Assembly: GCA_024698485.1 (NCBI GenBank)
Contig: JAILRC010000015.1
Coordinates: forward strand, 1-54,445
DNA: 54,445 nt
Source of the DNA: Lachnospiraceae bacterium
Lineage (GTDB): Bacteria; Bacillota; Clostridia; Lachnospirales; Lachnospiraceae
Reading direction: 5' to 3'
Part shown: positions 25,553 through 35,274 of the stretch, piece after piece
Position numbering within the stretch: position 1 is the stretch's first letter
Layout: the number at the start of each line of letters is the position of its first letter
Program-made: the position numbers and the translations under genes
Notes under the pieces: model-generated
The model's input: the letters and a program-made list of their open reading frames with translations, nothing else
Database searches by the model: none
Told to the model about the DNA's origin: nothing

Positions 25553-28500
25553 CTAACATTCTATGATCAGTTTGACAGTTTTGATCTCATAGGGAAGCAT
25601 GGTGATGTGCACGCTGTGTCCGCCCGATTCAAGACGCCCTGTGGTGTATTCCAGCATATCGCATTCAAATGCGGAAACCACCTTGAAAGGAGTTGTGAGA
25701 CGCATATCCGCTCTGGAACCCCAGCACTCGTACATTCTGAGGATCACGGAAACGTTGGTGCGACTTTCTCCCGTGGAATTGTCATCTATCCTCACCGAAA
25801 CATTGTCCCTGTTCTCGGGAAGTTTAACCACTTCCAGGATGACATTGTCGGCAAAATTTCCGAAGAAGCTGTTTTCAGGTTTGTTCCTGTTGCCGCCGTT
25901 AAGAACATAAACGGGGTAGTTCAGGAAATAGCTTTCTTTTACAACGTTTCCGGTTCTGAAATCTCCCTTGTGGGGAAGGATGGAATAGGTGAATTCATGA
26001 TGTTCCTTGTCCGCATTGGGATTGGGGAATATGCCCGCCTTAAGGAGCGTAAGTGCAAGTGTGGATTCATGAGCCGAATAGCCGTACTTGCAATCGTTCA
26101 TAAGAGCAGCGCCGTAGCCCACTTCCGAAACATCCGCCCACTTGTGGGCACAGACCTCGAACTTGGCCTGCTCCCAGCTGGTGTTCTCATGAGTGGCTCT
26201 CTCCACGTTACCGTACTGGATCTCGTAGCTGGCCTTATTGGTGACTACGTCGAAGGGGAAGAAGGCTTTCAGCAGCATCTGGGATTCGTTCCAGTCCACG
26301 GAGGTCTTGAAATCTATCCTGCGGAGCTGCTTGTACAAAATGATGTCCTGTCTCAGGAAAGACTTGTTGAAATGTCTCTCCACCCTGATGCAGGTACGCA
26401 CCGGTCCGTCTTCCACAACTTTTGCCGAAGAGAGATCCCTTACGGCCCACTTTTTCTCAGTGTAAAAAGCATCTATGTTCCATGCGTCATATTCTTTCGG
26501 AATGTCCTCAAAGCATACAAGGGCGTTGCCCGTTTCTCCGGAGCGGATCACTTCCCTGCCGTTTTCTTTATCAAAGAGGGACGCGATCTCCATCGCGTCA
26601 TTGAACCTGACGGTGTAAAAAGGAGTCTCGAACACACGCTTGGCATCCTCTTCCGTAAGATCCGTCTCTTTCCTTAAAGGAGTTTCGGCGGGTCTCACGC
26701 CAAAGGTCCTGTAGCCCTTGGACGGAAGAGCCTTTGCAAGCCAGACCGTCTTTCCTTCGTTGTTTACCTGTGAAGGAAGAGGTGCTCCGGAAGAAAGATC
26801 CGTAACGGTGAATGCTCCGTCGGAAACTATCACTTCATCCCTTAAAAACGAAGTGTTGTTGAACACCGTGAGCACATCAAGTCCGCGCTCTCCGTTAAGG
26901 CCGGGATCGCAGGAATTCAACCCCGCTCTTCCGATCCTGTAGAGGGCATTATCGATCACATTCTGTTCTATAGCCCAGGCTTCCTTGTATTGAGCCAGGG
27001 AATCAACATATACATCTTCGATGGAGGATCCGGGAAGAATATCATGGAACTGGTTCAAAAGAACTATCTTCCAGCAATCCTTCAGATCGTCGAAGGGATA
27101 TTTTTCCGTCTGCCCCAGAAGATATGCATAGGTTGCGAAAGTCTCAGCATCCTGATTCCTGATCTCACATTTACGGTTGAACATCTTGTTTCTTGCCATG
27201 GAAGTGTAGGTTCCGCGGTGATATTCAAGATAGAGTTCTCCGTTCCATTTGGGAACCTTCTTACCCTTAAGACGCTTTTCAAGTCCTTCAAAAAACTCAA
27301 GGGAATGACTGTGGCGGACTGTGGGACAGCCGGGTAGACGTGATGAAAGCCTTCTGCTCTCTTCCAGCATCTCCACCGTGGCTCCGCCGCCTCCGTCTCC
27401 GTATCCGAAACAGGTCAGCACGTTATCGTTGATGTCCTTGTTCTGATATCTCTGCCAGCATCCCATGATCTGGTTCGCATTCTGACGTCCGTTGTAAGTG
27501 GTTTCCGAAGTCCTTCTGCGATACAGTTCGGGATCCGTGATGTAATCATGGGTGGTGAGGAAATAGGTCAGGATCTCTGTTCCGTCGATGCCCTTCCACA
27601 TAAAGGTATCGTTGGGTATCATGTTGAACTCGTTCCAGCCTATCTTTGTGGTCATGAAGTAATCTATACGGCTCTTCTTAAGGATCTGAGGCATGGCAGC
27701 ACTGTATCCGAAAACATCGGGAAGCCACATCACTCTGTTATCGCTGATGTCGAACTCGTCCTTAAAGAATTTCTTTCCGAAAAGTATCTGGCGGATCAAT
27801 GATTCACCGGACGCAAGATTACAATCCGCCTCCAGCCACATGGCGCCTTCGGTCTCCCATCTGCCCTCTCTGACTCTTTCCCTGATCCTTTCATAGATCT
27901 CGGGGCTTTCCTCTTTAACAAATTCATAGAGCTGAGGCTGACTGGACATGAACTTGAATTCCGGAAACATGTCCATCTCATAGAGCACCGTGGAGAAGCT
28001 CCTTAAAGCCTTCTCTCTGGTCTGTCTTAAAGGCCATTTCCACGCCACGTCGATGTGGGTGTGTCCCACACTGGAAACAGTGACGGAAGAAACGGGATCC
28101 CTTTCTATGAGGCTGTATTTTTCGGAGTAGATATATTTTTTAATATAGTCGTCGCAGGCTTTTACGGATGCATGAAATGCATTTGAACCCCTGTCTCTTA
28201 AGTCAAGGATGGAAACCACATCATTCAGCACTCTCAAGTACTCTCCCTGAAGTTTGTCCGTATCCTTCATGAGGCATGCGATCTCATAGGGAACCTTGAG
28301 ATCGTAATAGAGTTCTTCCACATCCTCTTCAACGGCAGCCAGATCCAGGATCAAAAAGTCACTGGCGCTGCTTCCGTTAGAATAGGCGTAAAGTCCGTAA
28401 TCGTACACTGTGCCGGGAATGGCATCCGAGCACATCACCACTTCGTTGTGGTTCATATCATGGCCGCAAACTATCTTATCATTGATGTAAACAAGGAACT

Positions 28501-28798
28501 GCGGATTGTCCGTGTTCCATATGTCGGTTGCTCCCGTATTTAAGGTAACCGTAACCCTTTTCCCCGCAAATGCGTTGGGAATGGTGATCTTGGTCTTAAA
28601 AGCGGCATGGGTCTCCGTTCCTCCCCATGTGTCGCTTCGTCCCATTTCGGTCCATACTCCCTCGTCGCTGAAGCAGGTCTCCCTTTCGCCGTATCCGATG
28701 TCCCGTTTCCTTACACCGGTAACGGGACAACGACCGCTTCTTCGCTCGGAGTTAAGGATATTCAGTATTCCCTTTATACGGTCCTTATAATAGTCCAT
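25553..28798 (-). CDS. Alpha-mannosidase, GH38 family
   Basis: 1081 residues. The GH38 zinc site starts with GHTHIDVAWKWPLRQTREK (His-x-Asp), and the nucleophile is the Asp of WLEADCNLASGES. LPDVFGYSAAMPQIL and the FLTTHDY region are also typical; the C-terminal half is beta-sandwich. No signal peptide, so probably cytoplasmic, releasing mannose from imported alpha-mannosides. Its ATG overlaps the stop of the diguanylate cyclase by one base (TAATG), so translation is coupled. Confidence 0.95.
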   Translation of the reverse strand: MDYYKDRIKGILNILNSERRSGRCPVTGVRKRDIGYGERETCFSDEGVWTEMGRSDTWGGTETHAAFKTKITIPNAFAGKRVTVTLNTGATDIWNTDNPQFLVYINDKIVCGHDMNHNEVVMCSDAIPGTVYDYGLYAYSNGSSASDFLILDLAAVEEDVEELYYDLKVPYEIACLMKDTDKLQGEYLRVLNDVVSILDLRDRGSNAFHASVKACDDYIKKYIYSEKYSLIERDPVSSVTVSSVGHTHIDVAWKWPLRQTREKALRSFSTVLYEMDMFPEFKFMSSQPQLYEFVKEESPEIYERIRERVREGRWETEGAMWLEADCNLASGESLIRQILFGKKFFKDEFDISDNRVMWLPDVFGYSAAMPQILKKSRIDYFMTTKIGWNEFNMIPNDTFMWKGIDGTEILTYFLTTHDYITDPELYRRRTSETTYNGRQNANQIMGCWQRYQNKDINDNVLTCFGYGDGGGGATVEMLEESRRLSSRLPGCPTVRHSHSLEFFEGLEKRLKGKKVPKWNGELYLEYHRGTYTSMARNKMFNRKCEIRNQDAETFATYAYLLGQTEKYPFDDLKDCWKIVLLNQFHDILPGSSIEDVYVDSLAQYKEAWAIEQNVIDNALYRIGRAGLNSCDPGLNGERGLDVLTVFNNTSFLRDEVIVSDGAFTVTDLSSGAPLPSQVNNEGKTVWLAKALPSKGYRTFGVRPAETPLRKETDLTEEDAKRVFETPFYTVRFNDAMEIASLFDKENGREVIRSGETGNALVCFEDIPKEYDAWNIDAFYTEKKWAVRDLSSAKVVEDGPVRTCIRVERHFNKSFLRQDIILYKQLRRIDFKTSVDWNESQMLLKAFFPFDVVTNKASYEIQYGNVERATHENTSWEQAKFEVCAHKWADVSEVGYGAALMNDCKYGYSAHESTLALTLLKAGIFPNPNADKEHHEFTYSILPHKGDFRTGNVVKESYFLNYPVYVLNGGNRNKPENSFFGNFADNVILEVVKLPENRDNVSVRIDDNSTGESRTNVSVILRMYECWGSRADMRLTTPFKVVSAFECDMLEYTTGRLESGGHSVHITMLPYEIKTVKLIIEC

Positions 28799-30474
28799 TA
28801 TGACTGCTTTCCTTTCACGTCCGCTTTCATCTGGATTTTATTCTCATACATTCTTTGATCGGCTATACGATAGGCCGAACGAACATTTCTCTTGTTCTCG
28901 CGTCTGGTGCACAGACCTCTTGCAGCACTCACTTTGTACTCTTTTCTCTTGGAATTGAGTTCCGATGTTTTCTGATCCAGGCGGCCCAGAAGCTGATTCA
29001 GGTTCAGCACCTCCGCATGGCGTATGATGACGACAAATTCGTCTCCGCCTGTCCTTCCGATGGTGGCAACGCTATCAAAAACACTCTTTAGGATACTTGC
29101 AAAATCCTTAAGCAGACGATCTCCTGCCGCATGGCCGTATTTATCGTTGACAGGCTTAAGGTTGTTCAGGTCAAAGGCGATGATGGCATAATCCGAATCA
29201 TCCTGATCGATCTCATCGAAAACCAGCTCGCACTGACGTCTGTTGGCAAGTCCCGTCAGGAAATCGCTGTTGGCCATTTTTTCATAGACTTCCATTTCGC
29301 TGGCCTGATGTGCCTGATCCAGAATGTCCTCGGCAAAGTCGATGAACATGGCGATTACAAGGATGGCAGAACCCATGTAGGATATGCCGTCAAAAACACC
29401 CACGATCCTCTTGGAATAGACCAGGATGTTGTAATAGATGATATCTGTAGCTACGCAGAGGCTCAAAAATGCAATGCCTATGTAAAACGGCGCACTGACC
29501 TTTTCTTTTCTGATAATGGCATTTACAAAGCTTGATCCCATGTAACCTATCATGATCAGCATCATAAGGTGATGCATCTGAAGAAGGCGGGTCAGGTGAA
29601 GTATGTTGGTCACATGCAGGAACACGGACACCCCTACCAGCAACATGTCACCGTACAGCAGGAACTTGTAAACCGTAAGCCAGATGCCGGAGTTCTGCTT
29701 CTGGACCTTTGTGCCGTAAAAAGCAAAGAGGAAAATGGGAGCCAGATACAGGGAAATGTATTCCGACACAGTCTTCATCTGGTAATCTGCATTGATCAGT
29801 AAAATCGAATCGTGATCGCAGAATGACCAAAGCCCCACAAAAAAGCTGAAAAGACCGATATAAAGGATATGCTTGAACCTTGCATCAGAAAAGATGAACA
29901 CAAGAGCCATCCCCGCCATGGCAAGTCCCACTATCATATCGCCGATGGCAATGGCCGCAGGCAGGAAATCCCGACGCAGCAGGTAGCCTGTGGCAGAGGC
30001 TGCAGGCATGATGACGGGAGCCACCAGCGCGTTGATGGCGTTGTTGTCTCCGGTCTTGTAGACTATCCTGATCTCCTTGCCCTCATATCCCAAAGGCAGT
30101 TCAACCTGATGTCTTCCGTAACCCACCAGTTTTCCGGAATCAAACTGCTTTTTACCGGAAACATATATGAGTTCATTCCCCACATAGACATCGATCTCCG
30201 AAAGATGGCTGTCCATAATGGCAACGGCAGAGGAGATCCCGCAGTAAGGCAGGGTGTTGGTCAACTCGATGATGTCTCCCTTCACCGTATTCCGAAGTTT
30301 ATATTCATTTATATTAACGTCTTTCGTGGCGGCACCGTTCACGGAAACAGTCCACCCTTCACTCAACGTCTTGCTGTCAGGATCCCTCTTAATGCCTTTA
30401 AGCCCCAAACTCAGGAAAGCATAGAGGCTGATCATGATGCAGGTCATGGCAATCAATAGTCTGATCGTCTTCAT
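28798..30474 (-). CDS. Diguanylate cyclase with extracellular sensor and 7-TM-type membrane domain
   Basis: 558 residues. TM helix near residues 5-22, an extracellular beta-rich domain of about 150 residues, then about seven hydrophobic segments (7TMR-like), a short helix and a C-terminal GGDEF domain: DFLTGLANRR at its start, FDLNNLKPVND, and active-site TGGDEF. The inhibitory RxxD site five residues before GGDEF is not present (SVFD instead), so product feedback at that site is unlikely. The ATG at 30474 with AAGGAG is preferred over an upstream codon (30576). It shares a transcript with the mannosidase. Confidence 0.92.
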   Translation of the reverse strand: MKTIRLLIAMTCIMISLYAFLSLGLKGIKRDPDSKTLSEGWTVSVNGAATKDVNINEYKLRNTVKGDIIELTNTLPYCGISSAVAIMDSHLSEIDVYVGNELIYVSGKKQFDSGKLVGYGRHQVELPLGYEGKEIRIVYKTGDNNAINALVAPVIMPAASATGYLLRRDFLPAAIAIGDMIVGLAMAGMALVFIFSDARFKHILYIGLFSFFVGLWSFCDHDSILLINADYQMKTVSEYISLYLAPIFLFAFYGTKVQKQNSGIWLTVYKFLLYGDMLLVGVSVFLHVTNILHLTRLLQMHHLMMLIMIGYMGSSFVNAIIRKEKVSAPFYIGIAFLSLCVATDIIYYNILVYSKRIVGVFDGISYMGSAILVIAMFIDFAEDILDQAHQASEMEVYEKMANSDFLTGLANRRQCELVFDEIDQDDSDYAIIAFDLNNLKPVNDKYGHAAGDRLLKDFASILKSVFDSVATIGRTGGDEFVVIIRHAEVLNLNQLLGRLDQKTSELNSKRKEYKVSAARGLCTRRENKRNVRSAYRIADQRMYENKIQMKADVKGKQS

Positions 30475-30535
30475 CGTTTGATATTCTCCTTGTAATGTAG
30501 AATGCATATCATCCCATAATGCATATACAGAGTTT

Positions 30536-30564
30536 ATTTTACTATTTTTAGCCCGATTATACAA
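30536..30564 (-). promoter_or_regulatory. Promoter of the diguanylate cyclase-mannosidase unit
   Basis: Minus strand: -35 TTGTAT (30564-30559), 17-nt spacer, -10 TAAAAT (30541-30536). A TATAAT (30563-30558) overlaps the -35 and could form a second, weaker start. Confidence 0.55.
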
Positions 30565-30620
30565 TCCAAATCCCAAAAATATTTTACAGCCGGTCTGTGT
30601 TCATGTACCCCTTTATCCAT

Positions 30621-30650
30621 CAAAAAAGACAGCGGTTTTTCCGCTGTCTT
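30621..30650 (-). terminator. Terminator of the citrate operon
   Basis: AAGACAGCGG/CCGCTGTCTT, a 10-bp stem with five-base loop, followed by six T on the minus strand, five bases after the GntR stop. Confidence 0.9.
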
Positions 30651-30655
30651 CACGA

Positions 30656-31357
30656 CTACAAGCCCTGCTTGTTAAGATTTGCTATGGTGGATATGATGTG
30701 TTCATGAGCCAGTTTCTCGGCAAGATCCCCGTTCCTGCTCTTTATGGCTTCAAGAATGGCTGCATGTTCCTCATTGGCCTTCTTCGCCCTCTCCTCACGC
30801 CCAAGGGAGATCTTTCTGATCCTCTCGACATAGTGATGATAGGTGGAAAGCTGATGCTCCAGGATCTTGCTGCCGGATGCCTTGTATATGGTCTCATGGA
30901 ACTGACTGTCCAGTTCCACGATGGTCTCGTAATGCTTCTTTCCGATGTGGAAATTGGCGATATAGACATTTTCTTCGAGAGCCTCGATCTCTTCGTCCGT
31001 GATCCTCTCGCACGCCCAACGGGCGGCCAGACCCTCCAGATAGGAACGTATCACATAGATGTCATGAATGTCCTTCTGAGAGATCCCGTGAACATATGCC
31101 CCCTTGTTGGGAATGATATTTACAAGTCCTTCCAGTTCAAGTTGTCTGAGCGCCTCTCTCACGGGAGTTCTGCTGACTCCGAGCTCGTTTCCTATGGACA
31201 CCTCCTTCAATTCTTCATTCTCTGCGTATTTGCCCGAAAGAATGTCTTCCCTGATACGATTGAACACTCTTCCCCGCAGGGAATACTTGTCGGTGACTTC
31301 CTTGGAAACTTCATCCGCCTCATTTCTGCCCGTTAAGTCGTTTTTTGTTTCGCTCAT
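30656..31357 (-). CDS. GntR-family (FadR/FCD) transcriptional regulator
   Basis: 233 residues. Winged helix (about 27-95) with SRTPVREALRQLELEGLV, then an all-helical FCD effector domain with metal-ligand type residues (ELDSQFHETIY, HHYVERIR, HAAILEAI). It is the last gene of the Re-citrate synthase operon and overlaps the dehydrogenase stop by four bases. The FCD ligand is probably a carboxylate such as citrate or 2-oxoglutarate; that is inference from the neighbours. A GntR-type palindrome on the operon promoter is its probable operator. Confidence 0.92.
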   Translation of the reverse strand: MSETKNDLTGRNEADEVSKEVTDKYSLRGRVFNRIREDILSGKYAENEELKEVSIGNELGVSRTPVREALRQLELEGLVNIIPNKGAYVHGISQKDIHDIYVIRSYLEGLAARWACERITDEEIEALEENVYIANFHIGKKHYETIVELDSQFHETIYKASGSKILEHQLSTYHHYVERIRKISLGREERAKKANEEHAAILEAIKSRNGDLAEKLAHEHIISTIANLNKQGL

Positions 31358-32535
31358 TTCTTCACCTGTTTTAATTTTTCGATGGTATCCATAATATAAT
31401 CGGCAAATTCCTCACCGGTAACGCCCGTATCACGGCCCGTGATCACAAGTTTCTTTTCCGTAACGGTGCAGATATCCAGCGCCTTGTAAAGGAGATCTGC
31501 CTCTGTCTTTCGTCCGATGTGCGCAATGAGCATTGCGGCAGCACGGATGACACTGCAGGGATCCGCGTACTTTTCTCTGCCTTCGTTCACCATTCTGGGA
31601 GCAGATCCGTGGATAGCCTCAAACATTGCGTATCTCTTACCGATGTTGGCGGAACCTGCTGTTCCTACACCGCCCTGGAACTCTGCCGCTTCATCGGTGA
31701 TAATGTCTCCGTAAAGGTTGGGAAGGACCACTACCTGGAAATCGCGGCGTCTGTTCTCGTCGATGAGTTTTGCGGTCATAATGTCGATGTACCAGTCGTC
31801 TGCAGTGATGTCGGGATACTCCTTGGCGATCTCTCTGAAGGTGTCAAGGAACTTTCCGTCTGTGGTCTTGATGATGTTGGCTTTTGTAACGGCCGTAACT
31901 CTGGTCTTACCGTTGGCTTTTGCAAATTCAAAGGCAGCGCGGATGATCCTCTCGCAACCCTGAGAAGTAACAACGGTAAAATCAACGCCCAGATCGTCGG
32001 TAACGTGAACGCCTTTGCTTCCCACAGCATATGCGCCTTCAGTGTTCTCTCTGTAAAAGGTCCAGTCGATGCCCTGCTCGGGGATCCTGACGGGTCTAAC
32101 GTTTGCGAAAAGGTCCAGAGCCTTTCTCATGGCAACATTTGCGCTTTCAACGTTGGGCCAGGGATCTCCCTTTCTGGGGGTGGTGGTGGGTCCTTTTAAT
32201 ATTACGTCGCATTTTTTAAGTTCTTCAAGTACATCTGCGGGTATGGCAGCGTTCTCGGCAACTCTTCTCTCAATGGTAAGTCCGTCGATGTTCTTGAGAA
32301 CGATCTTGCCTGCAGCGATATCATCTTTTAAAAGATATTCCATGATCCTGCTTGCCTGTTTGGTGATGGCGGGTCCGATGCCGTCTCCGCCGCAGACGCC
32401 GATAACGATCCTGTCAAGCTTTGAGTAATCCACAAAATCGCCCTGGCTCTTCATGTCTTCCACTCTCTTCAGCTGACTCAGAAGGAGTTCGCCAAACTTG
32501 GCTTTTGCTGCTTCAACCTGTGCTGTATAGTCCAT
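31354..32535 (-). CDS. Isocitrate dehydrogenase-like decarboxylating dehydrogenase
   Basis: 393 residues. The isocitrate/isopropylmalate fold is shown by GVCGGDGIGPAI, KGPTTTPRKGD, SANVAMRKALDLFANVRPVR (substrate arginines and Ser), YRENTEGAYAVG, and the cofactor-side LPNLYGDIITD and IHGSAP. The Ser-x-Asn-x-x-x-Arg segment points to isocitrate rather than isopropylmalate, and the partner citrate synthase agrees. It would make 2-oxoglutarate for glutamate synthesis. Aconitase, needed between the two, is not in this window. Confidence 0.88.
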   Translation of the reverse strand: MDYTAQVEAAKAKFGELLLSQLKRVEDMKSQGDFVDYSKLDRIVIGVCGGDGIGPAITKQASRIMEYLLKDDIAAGKIVLKNIDGLTIERRVAENAAIPADVLEELKKCDVILKGPTTTPRKGDPWPNVESANVAMRKALDLFANVRPVRIPEQGIDWTFYRENTEGAYAVGSKGVHVTDDLGVDFTVVTSQGCERIIRAAFEFAKANGKTRVTAVTKANIIKTTDGKFLDTFREIAKEYPDITADDWYIDIMTAKLIDENRRRDFQVVVLPNLYGDIITDEAAEFQGGVGTAGSANIGKRYAMFEAIHGSAPRMVNEGREKYADPCSVIRAAAMLIAHIGRKTEADLLYKALDICTVTEKKLVITGRDTGVTGEEFADYIMDTIEKLKQVKK

Positions 32536-32550
32536 ATCTTTCTCCTTTTT

Positions 32551-33969
32551 CTATCTCATGACTTCCGGCAGGTCTGCGCCGCACTCTGGCCTGTAAAGCT
32601 CGATGAGATGCAGAAGTTCCTTGTCGGTGATCACGGTAATTCTACCATTATCAAACTCGTTGTCAACCCATTCTTTGATCTTTAAGACCATAGGATGGTT
32701 CTTGGAGATCTGCTCGTCTCCTTTAAGTTTAAAGTAAGCATTGAGCCAGCATGCTATGCCTGCAAGGCCCGATGTGTTTGAAACCGAAACCAGAGCGGGA
32801 CGGTTCAGGAATTTCTCCGTATCGAAGATGTTGTAGATCTCTTCGTTCTTAAGAAGGCCGTCTGCGTGTATGCCCGCACGGGTAACGTTGAAGTTCTTTC
32901 CAACGAAAGGAGTTCTGGGAGGTATCTCGTAATCCAGTTCCTTTTGATAGTACTCGGCAAGTTCCGTGATGACCGTGGTGTCCATGCCGTCCAGGGTTCC
33001 TTTCAGCTGGGCATATTCGAACACCATAGCCTCAAGAGGTGTATTACCCGTCCTCTCACCTATGCCGAACAGCGAGCAGTTGACGCCGCTGGCTCCGTAA
33101 AGCCATGCTGTGGTGGAGTTGGTGACAGCCTTGTAAAAATCGTTGTGGCCATGCCACTCAAGAAGTTCGGAAGGAACGCCTCCGTGCATCATAAGGCCGT
33201 AGATTATGCCCTGTACGGAACGGGGGATCACCGCACCGGCGAAATTTACACCGTATCCCATGGTGTCGCAGGCACGGATCTTGACTGGGAGATTGTACTC
33301 GGCTCCCAGTTTCATAAGTTCAAAACAGAAAGGTATAACAAAACCGTATATGTCGGAACGGGTGATGTCTTCCAGATGGCAACGGGCAGCTATGCCTGTT
33401 TCAAGACATTCGCGTACAACGTTCAGGTAGTGTTCCATAGCCTGAGCGCGGGTCATTTTCATTTTGTAGAAGATGTGGTAATCCGAGCATGAAACCAGAA
33501 TACCCGTTTCCTTCACTCCCAGATCTCTCACCAGTTCAAAGTCCTTCTTGTTGGCTCTGATCCAGGTGGTGCATTCCGGAAACCTGTATCCTCTCTCCAT
33601 GCATTTATAGAGAGCGTCTCTGTCCTTTTTGCTGTATACAAAGAACTCGCTCTGACGGATGAGGCCGTTGGGACCGCCCAGCCTGTGCAGATAGTCATAT
33701 ATGGTCACGATCTGCTCGGTGGTATAAGGTGCTCTCGACTGCTGTCCGTCTCTGAAAGTGGTGTCCGTGATCCAGATCTCATCCGGGAAGCAATGGGGAA
33801 CGATCCTGTCGTTGAACGCGATCTTCGGGATCTCGTCGTAGGGAAAAAGGTTACGGAAAACATTGGGTTTTACGACGTCAACCAGCTCGTACATGTGCTC
33901 TTCAAGCATGAGAAGATTGTTGTGCGGGTTGACTTGTACTTTTCGGTTTTTCATTACATCTTCAAGCAT
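32551..33969 (-). CDS. Citrate (Re)-synthase
   Basis: 472 residues, DRE-TIM metallolyase family. The N-terminal motif is DTTFRDGQQS, where isopropylmalate and homocitrate synthases usually have DTTLRDGEQ; HLEDITR, ACDTMGYG and WHGHNDF carry metal and catalytic residues. The length and the unusual RDGQQS match the anaerobe-type Re-citrate synthase known from Clostridium kluyveri. It condenses oxaloacetate and acetyl-CoA. The isocitrate dehydrogenase 15 nt downstream supports this over isopropylmalate synthase. AGAGGAG lies eight bases before the ATG. Confidence 0.88.
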   Translation of the reverse strand: MLEDVMKNRKVQVNPHNNLLMLEEHMYELVDVVKPNVFRNLFPYDEIPKIAFNDRIVPHCFPDEIWITDTTFRDGQQSRAPYTTEQIVTIYDYLHRLGGPNGLIRQSEFFVYSKKDRDALYKCMERGYRFPECTTWIRANKKDFELVRDLGVKETGILVSCSDYHIFYKMKMTRAQAMEHYLNVVRECLETGIAARCHLEDITRSDIYGFVIPFCFELMKLGAEYNLPVKIRACDTMGYGVNFAGAVIPRSVQGIIYGLMMHGGVPSELLEWHGHNDFYKAVTNSTTAWLYGASGVNCSLFGIGERTGNTPLEAMVFEYAQLKGTLDGMDTTVITELAEYYQKELDYEIPPRTPFVGKNFNVTRAGIHADGLLKNEEIYNIFDTEKFLNRPALVSVSNTSGLAGIACWLNAYFKLKGDEQISKNHPMVLKIKEWVDNEFDNGRITVITDKELLHLIELYRPECGADLPEVMR

Positions 33970-34011
33970 GGTTAAACTCCTCTTTCATAATGCGCAGTGA
34001 TGATGTGCATT

Positions 34012-34023
34012 ATTGTATACAAT
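34012..34023. promoter_or_regulatory. GntR-type operator overlapping the -10
   Basis: ATTGTATACAAT is a perfect 12-bp palindrome of the TTGTATACAA type bound by many GntR/FadR regulators, for example the B. subtilis gnt operator. It covers the whole -10 box, so binding would block transcription. Confidence 0.7.
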
Positions 34024-34040
34024 GATACTTGCTTTGACAA
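34012..34040 (-). promoter_or_regulatory. Promoter of the citrate operon
   Basis: Minus strand: -35 TTGTCA (34040-34035), 17-nt spacer, -10 TACAAT (34017-34012). The leader is about 35 nt. Confidence 0.8.
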
Positions 34041-34125
34041 CCCAAAAAATAAAAACATTTGGTATTATAATGTAGTGAAAAAAATGCCGATATAAAAGAC
34101 AGAGGATAATTTTTAAGGGGGTTTC

Positions 34126-35274
34126 ATGAAGATAATCATCAACACATTCAAATACGGAAACGCAAGGACAAGATTCGCTCTCCTCCTTATGGCGGTGGGA
34201 CTTCTGTCCGGTGCGGGTATCCTGACCTACGCACTGATCAGCGGTAACTATGTGGCTTTGTTCGCTGCCCTCATTCTGCTGGTGGCCGACGTGGGTTTCA
34301 TATTGAGCACCGATTTCCGAGATCTTCTGTTACCCAACCGCAAGAAGAAAGAAAAGCCCAAAAAAGAAAAGAAAGCATCCGACGATGATGAAGCCGGTGC
34401 TCTCGAATGGATCAGTTCAGATAAAGAAAAGAAAGAAAAGAGATCAAAAAAGGCAGTTAAGGAGGAAGAGGAAGATACTCCCTCCGGAAAAACATCCGCC
34501 AAAACTTCCGAAGAAAACGAAGAAGCGGAAAAAGCGGAAAAAAAGAAGATCATCCCTCCCGACGTCAATCCTCTCACCCTTTACGATCAGAAAAGATTCA
34601 AAAAGATCCTTGTGGAATACAAAGTCAAACAGGATCACGAGCTGGTGCTCATTGACAGCTGTGATCGGGAACACATCGTTGAATGCCCCGCCATTCTCTG
34701 GAAAGACAAGACCACAGCCTATCTTCTCCTTATAGAAGCCGAGCCCAGGATGATAAAATACAATCTTTACGATTACAACGAGATGCACATCCGGGCGGCA
34801 GTGGATGCGGATCCGAAACACGAATACCGTGATTTCAAGGAATCCACTTTCCTTGGAAAACTGTTCTCTCCTCTCCTTCCGAACTACACCACCATAGAAG
34901 ACAAGGGAACCCACAAGACCACATGCAAAAAAGCCCTCTACGGCATAGGTCCCAACATTTACTGCACATCCAATTCCGTAAAGAACATAATCAAGGTTCT
35001 TTCCCTGAATATGGTACTCACGGAATCAAAGATCCAGAAAGGTTCCTACACCGACTGGTTCAAGAGGATCTACATATCCCGTCTCATGTACAGGGACAAG
35101 ATCTTCTCCGCTCCCGAATATCAGGCTCAAGTCATGGGTATCCTGGATCAGATGTCCGAAAAGGCAACGGATACGGATTTTGCCGACAGTATCACCCAGA
35201 TGCTGCTGGGAGGTCTCATCCCTCAGGAATATGCGGAATACGCAAACTTCAAGAGAAACAACCAAAACAAGTAA
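34126..35274 (+). CDS. Two-TM membrane protein with charged linker, unknown function
   Basis: 382 residues. Two membrane helices (about 17-38 and 42-63), then a highly charged Lys/Glu/Asp linker with Ser and Thr (72-145), then a compact domain of about 230 residues starting near NPLTLYDQKRF. I do not recognise the C-terminal domain; it has no obvious catalytic motif. AAGGGGG precedes the ATG. It is a single-gene unit, divergent from the citrate operon. Confidence 0.75.
   Translation: MKIIINTFKYGNARTRFALLLMAVGLLSGAGILTYALISGNYVALFAALILLVADVGFILSTDFRDLLLPNRKKKEKPKKEKKASDDDEAGALEWISSDKEKKEKRSKKAVKEEEEDTPSGKTSAKTSEENEEAEKAEKKKIIPPDVNPLTLYDQKRFKKILVEYKVKQDHELVLIDSCDREHIVECPAILWKDKTTAYLLLIEAEPRMIKYNLYDYNEMHIRAAVDADPKHEYRDFKESTFLGKLFSPLLPNYTTIEDKGTHKTTCKKALYGIGPNIYCTSNSVKNIIKVLSLNMVLTESKIQKGSYTDWFKRIYISRLMYRDKIFSAPEYQAQVMGILDQMSEKATDTDFADSITQMLLGGLIPQEYAEYANFKRNNQNK

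Noticed and set aside
25478-26677. Plus-strand frame of 399 codons opposite the mannosidase
   Set aside because: Shadow of the GH38 gene; no ribosome binding site or family motif.
32551-33969. 2-isopropylmalate or homocitrate synthase
   Set aside because: The RDGQQS motif and the isocitrate-type dehydrogenase partner fit Re-citrate synthase better; no leu or lys genes are near.
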